Positions 56,489 to 64,000 of a stretch of 64,000 nt of DNA are shown piece after piece. The DNA lies in the NCBI GenBank assembly GCA_041394725.1, contig JAWKHR010000028.1, positions 1 to 64,000 on the forward strand, read 5' to 3'. Every line of letters begins with the position of its first letter. Position 1 is the first letter of the stretch. The notes under the pieces were generated by a model. That model was given only the letters and a program-made list of their open reading frames with translations, did not search any database and was not told the origin of the DNA. The position numbers and the translations under genes were made by a program. Source of the stretch: JAWKHR01 sp041394725 (GTDB taxonomy: Bacteria; Acidobacteriota; Vicinamibacteria; Vicinamibacterales; SCN-69-37).

Positions 56489-56520
56489 TTGACCCTGAGC
56501 CTTACTCAAGGGTCTAGACT
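56489..56520 (+). promoter_or_regulatory. MerR-family-type promoter with 20-bp spacer
   Basis: -35 TTGACC (56489-56494) and -10 TAGACT (56515-56520) separated by 20 bp, with dyad GACCCT (56491-56496)/AGGGTC (56509-56514) inside. The over-long spacer and internal dyad point to activation by a MerR-family protein, most likely the one encoded just downstream, implying autoregulation. Confidence 0.7.
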
Positions 56521-56536
56521 GGCCTCTGGAGGTTCG

Positions 56537-57001
56537 ATGCGCTCGCTGAGGGTCGGTGAGGTCGCGAAACAGGCTGGCGTCAGTCTGCACGCGATTCACT
56601 ACTACGAGCGGCGTGGCCTCCTACCGACGCCGCCTCGAACAGCGACGAACTACCGTGCCTTCTCCCCAGACACGGTGACGCGCGTTCGGTTCATCAAGCA
56701 CGCGCAGGAGCTCGGATTCACGTTGGATGAGATCAAGGAGCTCTTGTCCCTTCGGGCCCGCCCGCAGTCACGGTGCGCCCAGGTGTATCGCCGAACGGAG
56801 GCCAAGGTCGCGGACATCGACAATCGGATCGTGGCGCTCCGCGCCATGCGCACGGCCCTGGCTGCCCTGCTCGCGCAATGCGAGGGCGAGGCGCCCATCA
56901 GCGCGTGCCCGATCCTCGACGCGATGGATTCGATGACGTCCACCGGCCCGGCGGCGGCTTCGCCCAGCTCGGCGGTCGACGGGCGCCGTCGGACGCCTTG
57001 A
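56537..57001 (+). CDS. Second MerR-family regulator
   Basis: 154 aa. MRSLRVGEVAKQAGVSLHAI, YYERRGLLPTPPRTATNYRA and ELGFTLDEIKELLSLRA are the MerR DNA-binding and hinge parts. Cys in QSRCAQV, AQCEGEAP and SACPIL sit as in metal-sensing members. A Ser/Pro-rich tail follows. ATG with GGAGG upstream. It heads the plus-strand series to the Cus efflux genes and probably controls it through the 56489-56520 promoter. Metal (Hg, Cu or Zn) not assignable. Confidence 0.88.
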   Translation: MRSLRVGEVAKQAGVSLHAIHYYERRGLLPTPPRTATNYRAFSPDTVTRVRFIKHAQELGFTLDEIKELLSLRARPQSRCAQVYRRTEAKVADIDNRIVALRAMRTALAALLAQCEGEAPISACPILDAMDSMTSTGPAAASPSSAVDGRRRTP

Positions 57002-57068
57002 CTCCAGACCGCGGTACAGGGTCGAGGATTGATCGAGGAAGTTGAAGAGCCATACAGGAAGGTTGGAC

Positions 57069-57329
57069 ATGCTGAAACGTCGGGTCGAAATCCTAAGCGC
57101 TGGGTGTCCCGTCTGCGACGAGACGATCCGTCTGGTTACCCGGCTGGCGTGCGGTTCGTGCGAGGTGACGATCGTCGACGTCAGAGAGCCCGGGGCGGCG
57201 AAGCGGGCTGCGGCGCTCGGCGTACGGTCGGTGCCCGCCGTCGTGGTCGACGGTAGCCTCGCGGATTGCTGCGCCTGCGGGCCGAGTGAAGCCGGTCTTC
57301 GGGCTGCGGGCATCGGGATGCCTTTGTGA
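57069..57329 (+). CDS. Thioredoxin-like Cys-rich protein
   Basis: 86 aa with a thioredoxin/glutaredoxin-like fold: strand MLKRRVEILSAG, active site CPVC (residues 13-16), CGSCEVTIVD, cis-Pro loop GVRSVPAVVVDG and an additional ADCCACGPSEAG. Probably a cytoplasmic thiol redox or metal-chaperone protein. AGGAAGG precedes the ATG. Coupled by GTGA to the next gene. Confidence 0.75.
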   Translation: MLKRRVEILSAGCPVCDETIRLVTRLACGSCEVTIVDVREPGAAKRAAALGVRSVPAVVVDGSLADCCACGPSEAGLRAAGIGMPL

Positions 57330-58186
57330 CACTCGCCAGCTTGTCGGCGGCTCTCGTCGCGCTCGTCGTGGTGTCCGCGCCGACTGCGGCAACAGGCGAG
57401 TCGGGTCACGGGCCGGTCTTCGGCATGACCACGCCCACGAATGCGACGGGCGCGTGGGCGCTCGATTTTGGTGTCATGGGAAGGTCGGGCGAAGGCCGCG
57501 TGGGGTTGATGACGCGCGTGATGGCCACCTATGGCGTCACCGAAGATCTGCAGATCTCCGCATCCGCCCCGCTGGTGTTCGCCTCGGCCCCCTTCGCCGC
57601 CGCGCGGGGCACGGCCATGATGCCGGCCAACGGTGATCTCGAGGCGATTGGCGCATGGCGGTTCCACCGCAGAGGCACGGCTGTGGGCACGAGGGTCGAG
57701 AGCACCGCGTACGCCGGCATCATCGTGCCGGGACCACAGCAGCCCGCGGGCGTGGTTGGCGGTCTCAAGCGCGCTCCCGGACTCTACGTGGCAGGGGCGA
57801 CGGGCTTGGCATCTCGCAGCCACTACGTCTGGGCCGGCGTGGGTTACACGCGCTTCGCGGAGCGGAGCGGCGATCGGCGCGCTGACGTGGTCTCGTACAG
57901 CGCCGTGTGGGGTTATCGTCCACCGGCACTCCGGACGGAGTACCCGCACTGGGACTGGCGCCTGTTCGTCGAGCTCACCGGCGAGCGGGCCTCGGACCTT
58001 CGCCGCGCCGACATGGTGCAGGATGGTACGGCCGGACACCAGATCTTCGTTGGCCCGACCGCTCTCGGGATCTTGAGAAACTACGCGATTGAGGGCGGCG
58101 TTCAGTTTCCCGTCTATCGGAAGCTGGGCGCAGCCCTGCGACGCGAGGCGATCCGGTATGCGGTGAATCTCAGCTACTTCTTCTGA
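57326..58186 (+). CDS. Exported beta-rich (outer-membrane-like) protein
   Basis: 286 aa. Signal peptide (LASLSAALVALVVVSAPTAA) and alternating hydrophobic strands (AWALDFGVMGRSGEGRVGLM, DLQISASAPLVFASAPF, HYVWAGVGYTRFAERS) ending in RYAVNLSYFF with a terminal Phe, as in outer-membrane barrels. The family is not certain. GTG start overlapping the thioredoxin-like stop (GTGA). Repeated in heavy-metal clusters, it may be a metal-related porin. Confidence 0.7.
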   Translation: MTLASLSAALVALVVVSAPTAATGESGHGPVFGMTTPTNATGAWALDFGVMGRSGEGRVGLMTRVMATYGVTEDLQISASAPLVFASAPFAAARGTAMMPANGDLEAIGAWRFHRRGTAVGTRVESTAYAGIIVPGPQQPAGVVGGLKRAPGLYVAGATGLASRSHYVWAGVGYTRFAERSGDRRADVVSYSAVWGYRPPALRTEYPHWDWRLFVELTGERASDLRRADMVQDGTAGHQIFVGPTALGILRNYAIEGGVQFPVYRKLGAALRREAIRYAVNLSYFF

Positions 58187-58197
58187 GGAGGAACATC

Positions 58198-58716
58198 ATG
58201 CAAGGGCGTGCATTGTTAACGGTCGCAGCCGTGGTACTGGCCGGGGCGACGACGCTTCGCGCCGAGTACCGGCAGATCGATCTCACGATCTTTGGCATGG
58301 ATTGAGCGGTCTGCGCCCACGCCGTGCGCGTGACCATCGAGAAGATCGCGGGCGTCGAGTCCGCCACCGTGAGCCTCAACGAGGGCCGCGTCGTGATTCG
58401 GCTCGCGGCGGACAATGCCGTCACCTTGGCGCAGATCCGCGAGAGCGTCCGGCGGAACGGTTTCACGCCTCAGGACGCGCGCGTCGAAGCCGCGGCGGAG
58501 CTCATGCAGTCAGGCAACCAGTTGCGCTTGAGGATCGCGGGAACGGGCGAAGTATTCGACGTTCCGTTCGGCGCCCATGACGCCGCCCTGCAGCGGCAAC
58601 TGCGGGCCTTCTCCGGCTCGCGTGTCCAGACAACCGGCGTGGTGCATGTGGCGAAGGACGACCGCTCCTCGCCGATCATTCAGGTGACGAGTGTCAAGCC
58701 AATCTCTCGCGAATGA
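58198..58716 (+). CDS. MerP-like HMA protein with in-frame TGA at CxxC (candidate selenoprotein)
   Basis: 173 codons including the stop, with TGA as codon 36 (58303-58305). Signal peptide MQGRALLTVAAVVLAGATTL; then DLTIFGMD-[TGA]-AVCAHAVRV, which is the HMA motif GMxCxxC with TGA at the first Cys. Downstream the frame stays open and clearly coding (IEKIAGVESATVSLNEGRVV, QIRESVRRNGFTPQDA) for a further 137 codons, plus a C-terminal domain. AGGAGG precedes the ATG. A hairpin follows the TGA (58308-58335). Selenocysteine, or a TGC/TGT to TGA point mutation, explains it. Without readthrough only 35 aa would be made. Confidence 0.7.
58308..58335 (+). promoter_or_regulatory. SECIS-like hairpin after the in-frame TGA
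   Basis: Starting 3 nt after TGA: GGTC (58308-58311) pairs with GACC (58332-58335); further in T-GCG with CGC-G, then CAC/GTG closes a 3-nt loop GCC. A G opens the loop at +16 from TGA. Bacterial selenocysteine insertion elements are described as hairpins directly 3-prime of UGA with a G early in the apical loop. In GC-rich DNA such folds also arise by chance. Confidence 0.4.
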
Positions 58717-59125
58717 AGGGATGCGCGCGGCGCTCCTTCATCGCGCTCTCGGATTCCTGTCGCTGTTCACGTCCTTTGGTACGCTCATCTGCTGCGCACT
58801 GCCGGCCTTGCTCGTCCTGGTCGGCCTGGGCGCCTCGGTCGCCTCCGCACTATCGGCGGCTCCATGGCTCGTGTCGCTCTCGCGTAACAAGGCGTGGGTG
58901 TTCGCTGGCGCGGGCGTGCTGATCGGACTGAACGTGGCCTACGTCTACGGGTTTGCGCCAGGGCTTCGAACACGCGGCGCCGGCTGCCTTCAAGGTGATT
59001 CGCGGGCGTGCGGCGTCGCCGATCGGATGTCCCGGGTCATGCTGTGGTCGTCCGCGGTGACGTACGTGGCCGGTGTGTTGGTGGCGTACGTGCTCGGGCC
59101 TCTGCTGCTGTGGCTCGACAGTTGA
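58691..59125 (+). CDS. MerT-like membrane protein
   Basis: 144 aa. Three to four helices; helix 1 contains vicinal Cys (FGTLICCALPALLVLVGLG), followed later by GAGCLQGDSRACGVADR, a second Cys pair in a loop, as in MerT. GTG start at 58691 with CAGGTGAC upstream, overlapping the MerP-like gene by 26 bp; an ATG at 58721 is the alternative. Expected partner of the preceding periplasmic HMA protein. Confidence 0.78.
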   Translation: MSSQSLANEGMRAALLHRALGFLSLFTSFGTLICCALPALLVLVGLGASVASALSAAPWLVSLSRNKAWVFAGAGVLIGLNVAYVYGFAPGLRTRGAGCLQGDSRACGVADRMSRVMLWSSAVTYVAGVLVAYVLGPLLLWLDS

Positions 59126-59189
59126 TCGCTCGCCCTTGGTGGTCCAGGCGGTTGACAAAGTAGCCGCCACGGTTGAAGATTTCTTGGTG

Positions 59190-59555
59190 ATGTCCACTGT
59201 TCGGCCATGGGTCGGCGCCGCGTTGACTGTGGCGTTTGTCGTGTCCATCGGGGCCCGCTGCCTCGTCGGTCAGGACATGACCGCCGCTCAGATGGCCTGT
59301 TGCGTCGGCACTGACCACGAATGCCAATCGGTAGGCGCGGAGGACTGCTGCGTCGGCAGCGACGCTCAGCAGCGGCCTCCTGCCGATCGCCTCCAGTCGG
59401 CCAGCTCGGTGAAGCTCGTGGCGGTCGCTGGATTCACGGCTATTCCTCCAGATCTTCAGCCGGCGAGCGAGCGCCTCATGCGGACGTTTGACCGCCCCCG
59501 TGTGTTCGTTGCCGCTGCTCCGATCCACATCGTCTTCTGCACGCTCCTGATCTGA
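59190..59555 (+). CDS. Cys-rich exported protein preceding the Cus efflux genes
   Basis: 121 aa. Signal sequence (MSTVRPWVGAALTVAFVVSI), then a compact Cys cluster: DMTAAQMACCVGTDHECQSV, EDCCVGSD, and a hydrophobic end (RVFVAAAPIHIVFCTLLI). It likely binds soft metal in the periplasm. The ribosome site is weak, and the start is chosen for the signal peptide. Similar in style to the protein at 33827-34333. The 217 bp after it hold nothing I can name. Confidence 0.6.
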   Translation: MSTVRPWVGAALTVAFVVSIGARCLVGQDMTAAQMACCVGTDHECQSVGAEDCCVGSDAQQRPPADRLQSASSVKLVAVAGFTAIPPDLQPASERLMRTFDRPRVFVAAAPIHIVFCTLLI

Positions 59556-59772
59556 TCCTTCGCCTTTCCTGCGCTTGAGCGCCGCGCCGCGGACAACGCT
59601 GCGCTCTGGCCATCTGATTCTTCCGTCCTGACCCTAGTAGCGGACGACCGCGCGTGTGAGCGCGCAAGAGGTGGCGCCTGCGTTCAGTGTGCGACCCGGC
59701 GATGTCCGGTTCGTCGCGCCGCAGGCACTCGCCGTGGCGTCGGGCGGATCGTTCGTCATTGGAGGAGAGTGC

Positions 59773-61164
59773 ATGAGATCTCGGACGGGATCGTGTGGAG
59801 TAATGGCCGGTCTTCTGACTCTGAGCTTGCCGGCCGCGGTGGCCGCACAGACCGCGACGACGAGCCCGGCGATTCGCACGCAGGACCAGGCGTTTGCCTT
59901 CACGGCAGCGGCGCTCGATCGTCAGGCCCTCGTGGACGCCGTGCTCCAGCGCAACCAGGACCTGGCCGCCGCCCGCTGGGCTATCGAGGCCGAACAGGCG
60001 CGCGCGCGTGAGGTTCGCGAACTGCCGAACCTCACGGCGAGCTACAGCGTCGCGCCAGCATCGCCGTTCGTCTCGGACGTCCGGTACGGCCAGGTCGCGC
60101 AGGTTTCCCAGACGCTCCCATGGCCGGGCACGCTCGCACGTCGCGGCGAGCAGGCCGACGCGATAGCCGACGCACGCACGGGCGACCTCGAGGCGCTGCG
60201 TCGCGAGCTGGCCCTGGCGGCCTCGCAGGCATTCGATGACTACACGTTCGTGGAGCGCGCGCTGGCCATCAACCGCGAGCACCTGACCCTGTTGCGTGAG
60301 TTTCAGGAAGTGGCCACGGCGCGCTATGCCGCTGGACTCGCGCCCCAACAGGCGCCGCTCTCGGCCGAAGTCGAGATCGCGCACGTGGAACACCGGAACG
60401 TCGTCCTTACCGCGGATCGACAGGCACTCGTGGCGCGCGTCAATGCCTTGCTTCACCGCGATCCCCGGGCGCCCGTGCCGGCTCCGGCAATCGCACCCGT
60501 ACCGGTCCCCAACGTGCCCGAGGTGCCCGCGAACGATCTGATCGCTCTGGCGCTCACGCGGCGTCCGGAGCTGGCGGCCGCCCGGAGCCGCGTCTCGGCA
60601 CTGGAAACGGGCGTCACCCTCGCGCACCTCGAGGGACGACCGAGTTTCCAGCCAATGACGTCGTTCAACTCGATGTGGGGTGAAGGGGCGCACCGCTGGA
60701 TGGTGGCCCTCGGCGTGTCGGTCCCGATCTGGCGCGATCGCATCCGCGCCGGCGTCGCGCGCGCGTCGAGCGCGGTGTCGGAGCAGCAAAGCCGCCTCGC
60801 GGCGCTCGAAGACCGCGTGGCGGCCGAGGTGAGCACGGCGCTCGACCGCTTTCAGGAGAGTCATCATGTGCTGGCGCTCTACGAGACGCGCCTCCTGCCG
60901 GCCGCTCGCGACCAGACGGCGGCCGCGCGGTCCGCGTTCGAGACAGGCCAGGTCGACTTTCTCGCCGTCATCGAGGCCGAACGCCGCTTGCGCGACGTCC
61001 AACTGGGCTTCGCGGATGCCAACGCTACCGCGCTTCGCCGCTTTGCCACGTTGCAGCAGACGATCGGCGCGCTGCCCGGCGATCCCTGGCCGCCCAGTCC
61101 GCCATCAGGCATGACGCCGACCAGCAGCATGTCGCGCGCCCCCGGTTCCGGAGGCACCCAGTGA
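59773..61164 (+). CDS. CusC/CzcC-like outer-membrane efflux protein
   Basis: 463 aa TolC-family factor. Signal peptide (MRSRTGSCGVMAGLLTLSLP), then two repeats of the efflux domain with heptad-rich helices (LRRELALAASQAFDDYTFVE, AEVSTALDRFQESHHVLALY). It forms the outer-membrane duct for a CBA efflux pump. GGAGGAG precedes the ATG. Followed by the adaptor gene. Confidence 0.9.
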   Translation: MRSRTGSCGVMAGLLTLSLPAAVAAQTATTSPAIRTQDQAFAFTAAALDRQALVDAVLQRNQDLAAARWAIEAEQARAREVRELPNLTASYSVAPASPFVSDVRYGQVAQVSQTLPWPGTLARRGEQADAIADARTGDLEALRRELALAASQAFDDYTFVERALAINREHLTLLREFQEVATARYAAGLAPQQAPLSAEVEIAHVEHRNVVLTADRQALVARVNALLHRDPRAPVPAPAIAPVPVPNVPEVPANDLIALALTRRPELAAARSRVSALETGVTLAHLEGRPSFQPMTSFNSMWGEGAHRWMVALGVSVPIWRDRIRAGVARASSAVSEQQSRLAALEDRVAAEVSTALDRFQESHHVLALYETRLLPAARDQTAAARSAFETGQVDFLAVIEAERRLRDVQLGFADANATALRRFATLQQTIGALPGDPWPPSPPSGMTPTSSMSRAPGSGGTQ

Positions 61165-61175
61165 AGGAGACCGTC

Positions 61176-63293
61176 ATGAAGATCACATTGCCGTCACACC
61201 GCCGCTGCCGGTCCCGTTCGGCCGCGCTGGGCGCCGCCCTCATCGCACTGACCGTGGCTGCGTCCTGCTCCGGCTCAGCCGGCACGCCGGTCGAAGCGCA
61301 GGCGGGTCCCTATGCCCTGACCGCGCACCTCAATCCCGACCCACCCAAGCAGAACGGCGGCAGCCTGCACGTCGCGGTGCGAGACGGCAGCGGCGCGCAC
61401 ATCACAGGTGCCGACGTCTCGGTCGGCTACTTCATGCCGGCGATGGGTTCAATGGCGGAGATGCGCGGGAACCTGGGCGTCAGGCCCGAGGACGAGGGTA
61501 CCTACGTCGCGACGCTGGACTTCCCGATGACGGGGAGCTGGCGCCTCGACGTGGCAGTTTCCGGAGCCGCGGGGCGAGGCAGCGCGAGCTATCGACTGAC
61601 CGTCGGAGCCAAGGGGTTGACGCTCGAGGACAGCTCCGGCACGCCCGCGGGAGGCGCGCAATCCAGAACGCTGACCGGCGGACCGTACGAATCGGGCGCG
61701 TACGAGAGCTTGACGCGGGCCTTCGCCGCCTATGAGGAAGCGCGCGCGGCCCTCGCCTCAGACAATCTCGGCACGGCGACCCCGGCCGGCACCCGCGCGG
61801 CCGAGGCGCTCGGTGCCGCGGTGGCCGCATCGCGCGGCGATGACCCGAGAGCCGCGGTAATGGTCGAAGCCCAGCGCACGGCCCAGTCCATCGCCGCAGC
61901 GGCCGACCTGGAACGGGCGCGTTCCGCGTTCGGCGAACTGACCCGGACGCTGCTGATCCTCGCCAGCGTGGATCCGCGCCTGTCCGAAGGCCTCGGCGTC
62001 TGGGCGTGTCCGATGACGACGACGTTTCCGAAGTGGTTCCAGCGCGAGGGCGAGAAGGGCAATCCCTACATGGGGCAGGCAATGCCGACGTGCGGCGACG
62101 CCAGCGACTGGGCGGTCGCGGCGCCCGAGAGCGAAGCCGAGACCCTGGCGCACGCCCAGGCCGCGCATGGCGCCGGTGAGGGCGATGAGGTCGCCTACTA
62201 CACGTGCTCAATGCACCCGTCGGTCCAGTCGGCGACGGAAGGTACGTGCCCGATCTGCGGCATGGACCTGGTGCCGGTCACGAGGCAGGAGGCGGCCACC
62301 GCGACGATTCGCATCGACGCGAGCCGTCGCCAGGAGATCGGCGTCAGGACCGAACGCGTGACGCGCCAGGCCCTTTCTACGCAGGTTCGCGCGGTCGGGA
62401 AGGTCGTGTTCGACGAAACGCGTCTGAGCGATGTCACGCTCCGGATCGGCGGCTGGATTGGCCGGCTGGACGTCAACGAGCCCGGGCAGCACGTCCGCCA
62501 GGGCCAGACGCTCTTCACGTTGTACAGCCCGAATCTCTACGCGGCGCAGCAGGAATTCCTGACGGCGGTGAGCAGCCAGCGAACCGCCGCGGCCACCGCG
62601 GCGCCCCAGCGCGCGGACTACCTGGTCGAAGCCGCGAGGACGAGGCTGCGCCTCTGGGATCTCTCTCAGGCGCAGGTCGATCAGGTGGCGGAGACCGGAA
62701 AGCCAATCGAGTACCTGCCGATTCTCGCACCGGCGTCGGGCTACGTGGTCGAGAAGAACGTCGTCGCCGGGTCGTCCGTCCGGCCGGGCGACCGGCTGTT
62801 TCGCATTGCCGGCATCGATCAGGTCTGGGTGGAAGCCGAGGTCTACGAGTCGGACCTGCCGGTGGTCGCGGTTGGGCAGACGGCGACGGTGACGCTGCCG
62901 TATGCGCCGGGGCAGACGTATACCGGACGGGTCTCGTTCATCTATCCGTACCTTGAGGGTGCCACGCGAACGGCCCGGGTGCGCATCGCACTCGCGAATC
63001 CCAAGCTGGCGATCAAGCCCGACATGTACGCGGAGGTCACGATCCAGCGGAATCTCGGCGAGCGGCTGACGGTCCCCGAGCAGGCGGTGCTGTACGCGGG
63101 TCAGCGGTCGTTCGTGTTCCTCGATCTCGGCGAGGGACGGCTTCGGCCCAATGAAGTCAAGACCGGACTCGTGACCGGCGATCGCATCGAGATTCTCTCG
63201 GGCCTCGCGCCCGGCGACGTGATCGTCACGTCCGGCAACTTCCTCGTCGCAGCCGAAGCCCGCCTCAAGCTCGCGATGGAGCAGTGGCGATGA
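61176..63293 (+). CDS. CusB/CzcB-like adaptor fused to FixH-like, DUF3347 and heavy-metal-binding modules
   Basis: 705 aa, unusually long for an RND adaptor. Order: lipoprotein-like signal (TVAASC), a FixH/YtkA-like beta domain (AGPYALTAHLNPDPP, DVSVGYFMPAMGSMAEM), a DUF3347 domain (VWACPMTTTFPKWF, NPYMGQAMPTCG), a heavy-metal-binding segment (YYTCSMHPSVQSA, GTCPICGMDLVPV at about 341-368), then the adaptor with FDETRLSDVTLRIGGWIGRL, GQTLFTLYSPNLYAAQQEFL and PSVRPGDRLFRIAG-type hairpins. ATG at 61176 follows AAGGAG. Multiple metal sites precede the pump adaptor. Confidence 0.92.
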   Translation: MKITLPSHRRCRSRSAALGAALIALTVAASCSGSAGTPVEAQAGPYALTAHLNPDPPKQNGGSLHVAVRDGSGAHITGADVSVGYFMPAMGSMAEMRGNLGVRPEDEGTYVATLDFPMTGSWRLDVAVSGAAGRGSASYRLTVGAKGLTLEDSSGTPAGGAQSRTLTGGPYESGAYESLTRAFAAYEEARAALASDNLGTATPAGTRAAEALGAAVAASRGDDPRAAVMVEAQRTAQSIAAAADLERARSAFGELTRTLLILASVDPRLSEGLGVWACPMTTTFPKWFQREGEKGNPYMGQAMPTCGDASDWAVAAPESEAETLAHAQAAHGAGEGDEVAYYTCSMHPSVQSATEGTCPICGMDLVPVTRQEAATATIRIDASRRQEIGVRTERVTRQALSTQVRAVGKVVFDETRLSDVTLRIGGWIGRLDVNEPGQHVRQGQTLFTLYSPNLYAAQQEFLTAVSSQRTAAATAAPQRADYLVEAARTRLRLWDLSQAQVDQVAETGKPIEYLPILAPASGYVVEKNVVAGSSVRPGDRLFRIAGIDQVWVEAEVYESDLPVVAVGQTATVTLPYAPGQTYTGRVSFIYPYLEGATRTARVRIALANPKLAIKPDMYAEVTIQRNLGERLTVPEQAVLYAGQRSFVFLDLGEGRLRPNEVKTGLVTGDRIEILSGLAPGDVIVTSGNFLVAAEARLKLAMEQWR

Positions 63294-64000
63294 CGGGTTC
63301 GCCCGACGCCGTTCGGGGGGAAGGGCTTGTCGCCCGCGTGATCGGGTCGTCGGCCGCGAATCCGTGGCTGACGTTCGTCTTCGTCGCGGCGCTGGCCGTC
63401 TGGGGCTGGTACGCGATGGTCCGGTCGCCCCTCGACGCGATTCCGGACCTGTCCGACGTGCAGGTGATCGTCTTCACGGAATGGCAGGGCCAGAGCCCCG
63501 ATATCGTCGAGGACCAGATCACGTACCCGATCTCCACCGCCTTGCTCGCGGCGCCGCGGGTCCGATTCGTCCGCGGCCAGTCGATGTTCGGGCTCTCCTT
63601 CGTCTACGTCATCTTCGACGACGGGACGGACATGTACTGGGCGCGGTCGCGCGTGCTGGAGTACATGAACGAGGTCATCGCGCAGCTCCCCGCGGGCGTC
63701 ACGCCGACGCTGGGGCCCGACGCCACCGGCGTGGGCTGGGTGTTCGAGTACGCGCTGGTCGATGAAAGCGGCCGGCACGATCTGCAGGAACTGCGGAGCC
63801 TGCAGGACTGGAACGTCCGCTACGCGCTCGAAGGCGTGCCGGGCGTCGCCGAGGTCGCCTCGGTCGGCGGGTTCGTCAAGCAGTACGACGTGCTGCTCGA
63901 TCCGAACGCACTGCTCGGGTACGGCATTCCCATCTCCAAGGTCGTGCAGGCCATTCGCGACTCCAATCGCGAGGTCGGTGGCCAGACGGTCGAGGTCTCC
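63290..64000 (+). CDS. CusA/CzcA-like HME-RND efflux pump (cut by window end)
   Basis: First 237 codons of an RND transporter of the heavy-metal efflux type. First helix (NPWLTFVFVAALAVWGWYAM) and the family signatures DAIPDLSDVQVIVFTEWQGQ and APRVRFVRGQSMFGLSFVYV. ATG overlaps the adaptor stop (ATGA). The missing remainder would show the charge motif that separates Cu/Ag from Co/Zn/Cd pumps; CusA-like sequence suggests monovalent metal. Confidence 0.93.
   Translation, partial: MTGSPDAVRGEGLVARVIGSSAANPWLTFVFVAALAVWGWYAMVRSPLDAIPDLSDVQVIVFTEWQGQSPDIVEDQITYPISTALLAAPRVRFVRGQSMFGLSFVYVIFDDGTDMYWARSRVLEYMNEVIAQLPAGVTPTLGPDATGVGWVFEYALVDESGRHDLQELRSLQDWNVRYALEGVPGVAEVASVGGFVKQYDVLLDPNALLGYGIPISKVVQAIRDSNREVGGQTVEVS

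Noticed and set aside
1..64000. CRISPR arrays, tRNA or rRNA genes, insertion sequences, integrases
   Set aside because: No regularly spaced repeats, no recognisable tRNA/rRNA segments and no transposase or integrase motifs were found by reading.

Overview
The window is high-GC bacterial DNA with dense, overlapping genes. Family content (DUF2934, DUF3347, DUF5676, YHS and HMA proteins mixed with a Trb/VirB-type conjugation locus) suggests an Acidobacteriota-like genome or a large mobile element carried by one, possibly near Vicinamibacterales. That placement is inference; there is no rRNA or marker gene to test it. I found no tRNA, rRNA, CRISPR array, integrase or transposase.

Region 1 (1-34.4 kb, almost all minus strand) is a metal/stress/carbon island of five consecutive transcription units. 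(a) 7.9 kb down to 65: a 53-aa His-rich membrane peptide, DUF5676, DUF6629, polyphosphate kinase 2, a P1B-type ATPase, a phospholipase D-like enzyme and glycogen debranching enzyme. (b) 11.9 to 8.2 kb: a 21-aa leader, acetate kinase and phosphoketolase. (c) 26.2 to 14.0 kb: archaeal-type GAPDH, trehalose-synthase-like glycosyltransferase with a YHS tail, SHOCT protein, rhomboid, YHS protein, DUF5676, FtsH, CopA, cupredoxin, a YHS-headed glycogen phosphorylase, a 62-aa protein and cyclopropane fatty acid synthase, many joined by 4-bp ATGA overlaps. (d) 27.5 to 26.4 kb: a mannose-1-phosphate guanylyltransferase-like enzyme and DUF2934. (e) 34.3 to 27.8 kb: Cys/His-rich secreted protein, multicopper oxidase, CopB, cytochrome c, NTF2-like, a periplasmic protein, YcnI-like, DUF3347 and a frameshifted lgt. 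Each unit is preceded by a copy of the same dyad, ATKAAY-N4-RTTAAT, in otherwise AT-poor DNA. Three plus-strand genes (12.06-13.85 kb) sit inside this region.

Region 2 (34.5-37.9 kb) holds a CusRS-like two-component system on plus and a sigma-70-family factor with an anti-sigma-like membrane protein on minus.

Region 3 (38.2-53.7 kb, plus) is a conjugation-type T4SS: VirB2, B3, B4, B9, B10, two VirB5/TrbJ-like paralogues, VirB6, VirB8, VirD4 and VirB11, with small membrane and DNA-binding-like accessories. No relaxase is recognisable, and a plasmid-type primase gene at its end is decayed.

Region 4 (53.8-64 kb) is mercury/heavy-metal resistance: divergent merR and merT-merP-merA, then a second MerR-family gene leading a thioredoxin-like protein, a periplasmic/outer-membrane protein, an HMA protein with an in-frame TGA exactly at the first Cys of its CxxC motif (candidate selenocysteine), a MerT-like protein, a Cys-rich secreted protein and a CusC-CusB-CusA efflux system cut by the window edge.

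Taken together, the window couples copper/mercury handling to glycogen, trehalose and acetyl-phosphate metabolism, apparently through a shared operator and through metal-binding YHS domains fused to carbohydrate enzymes.
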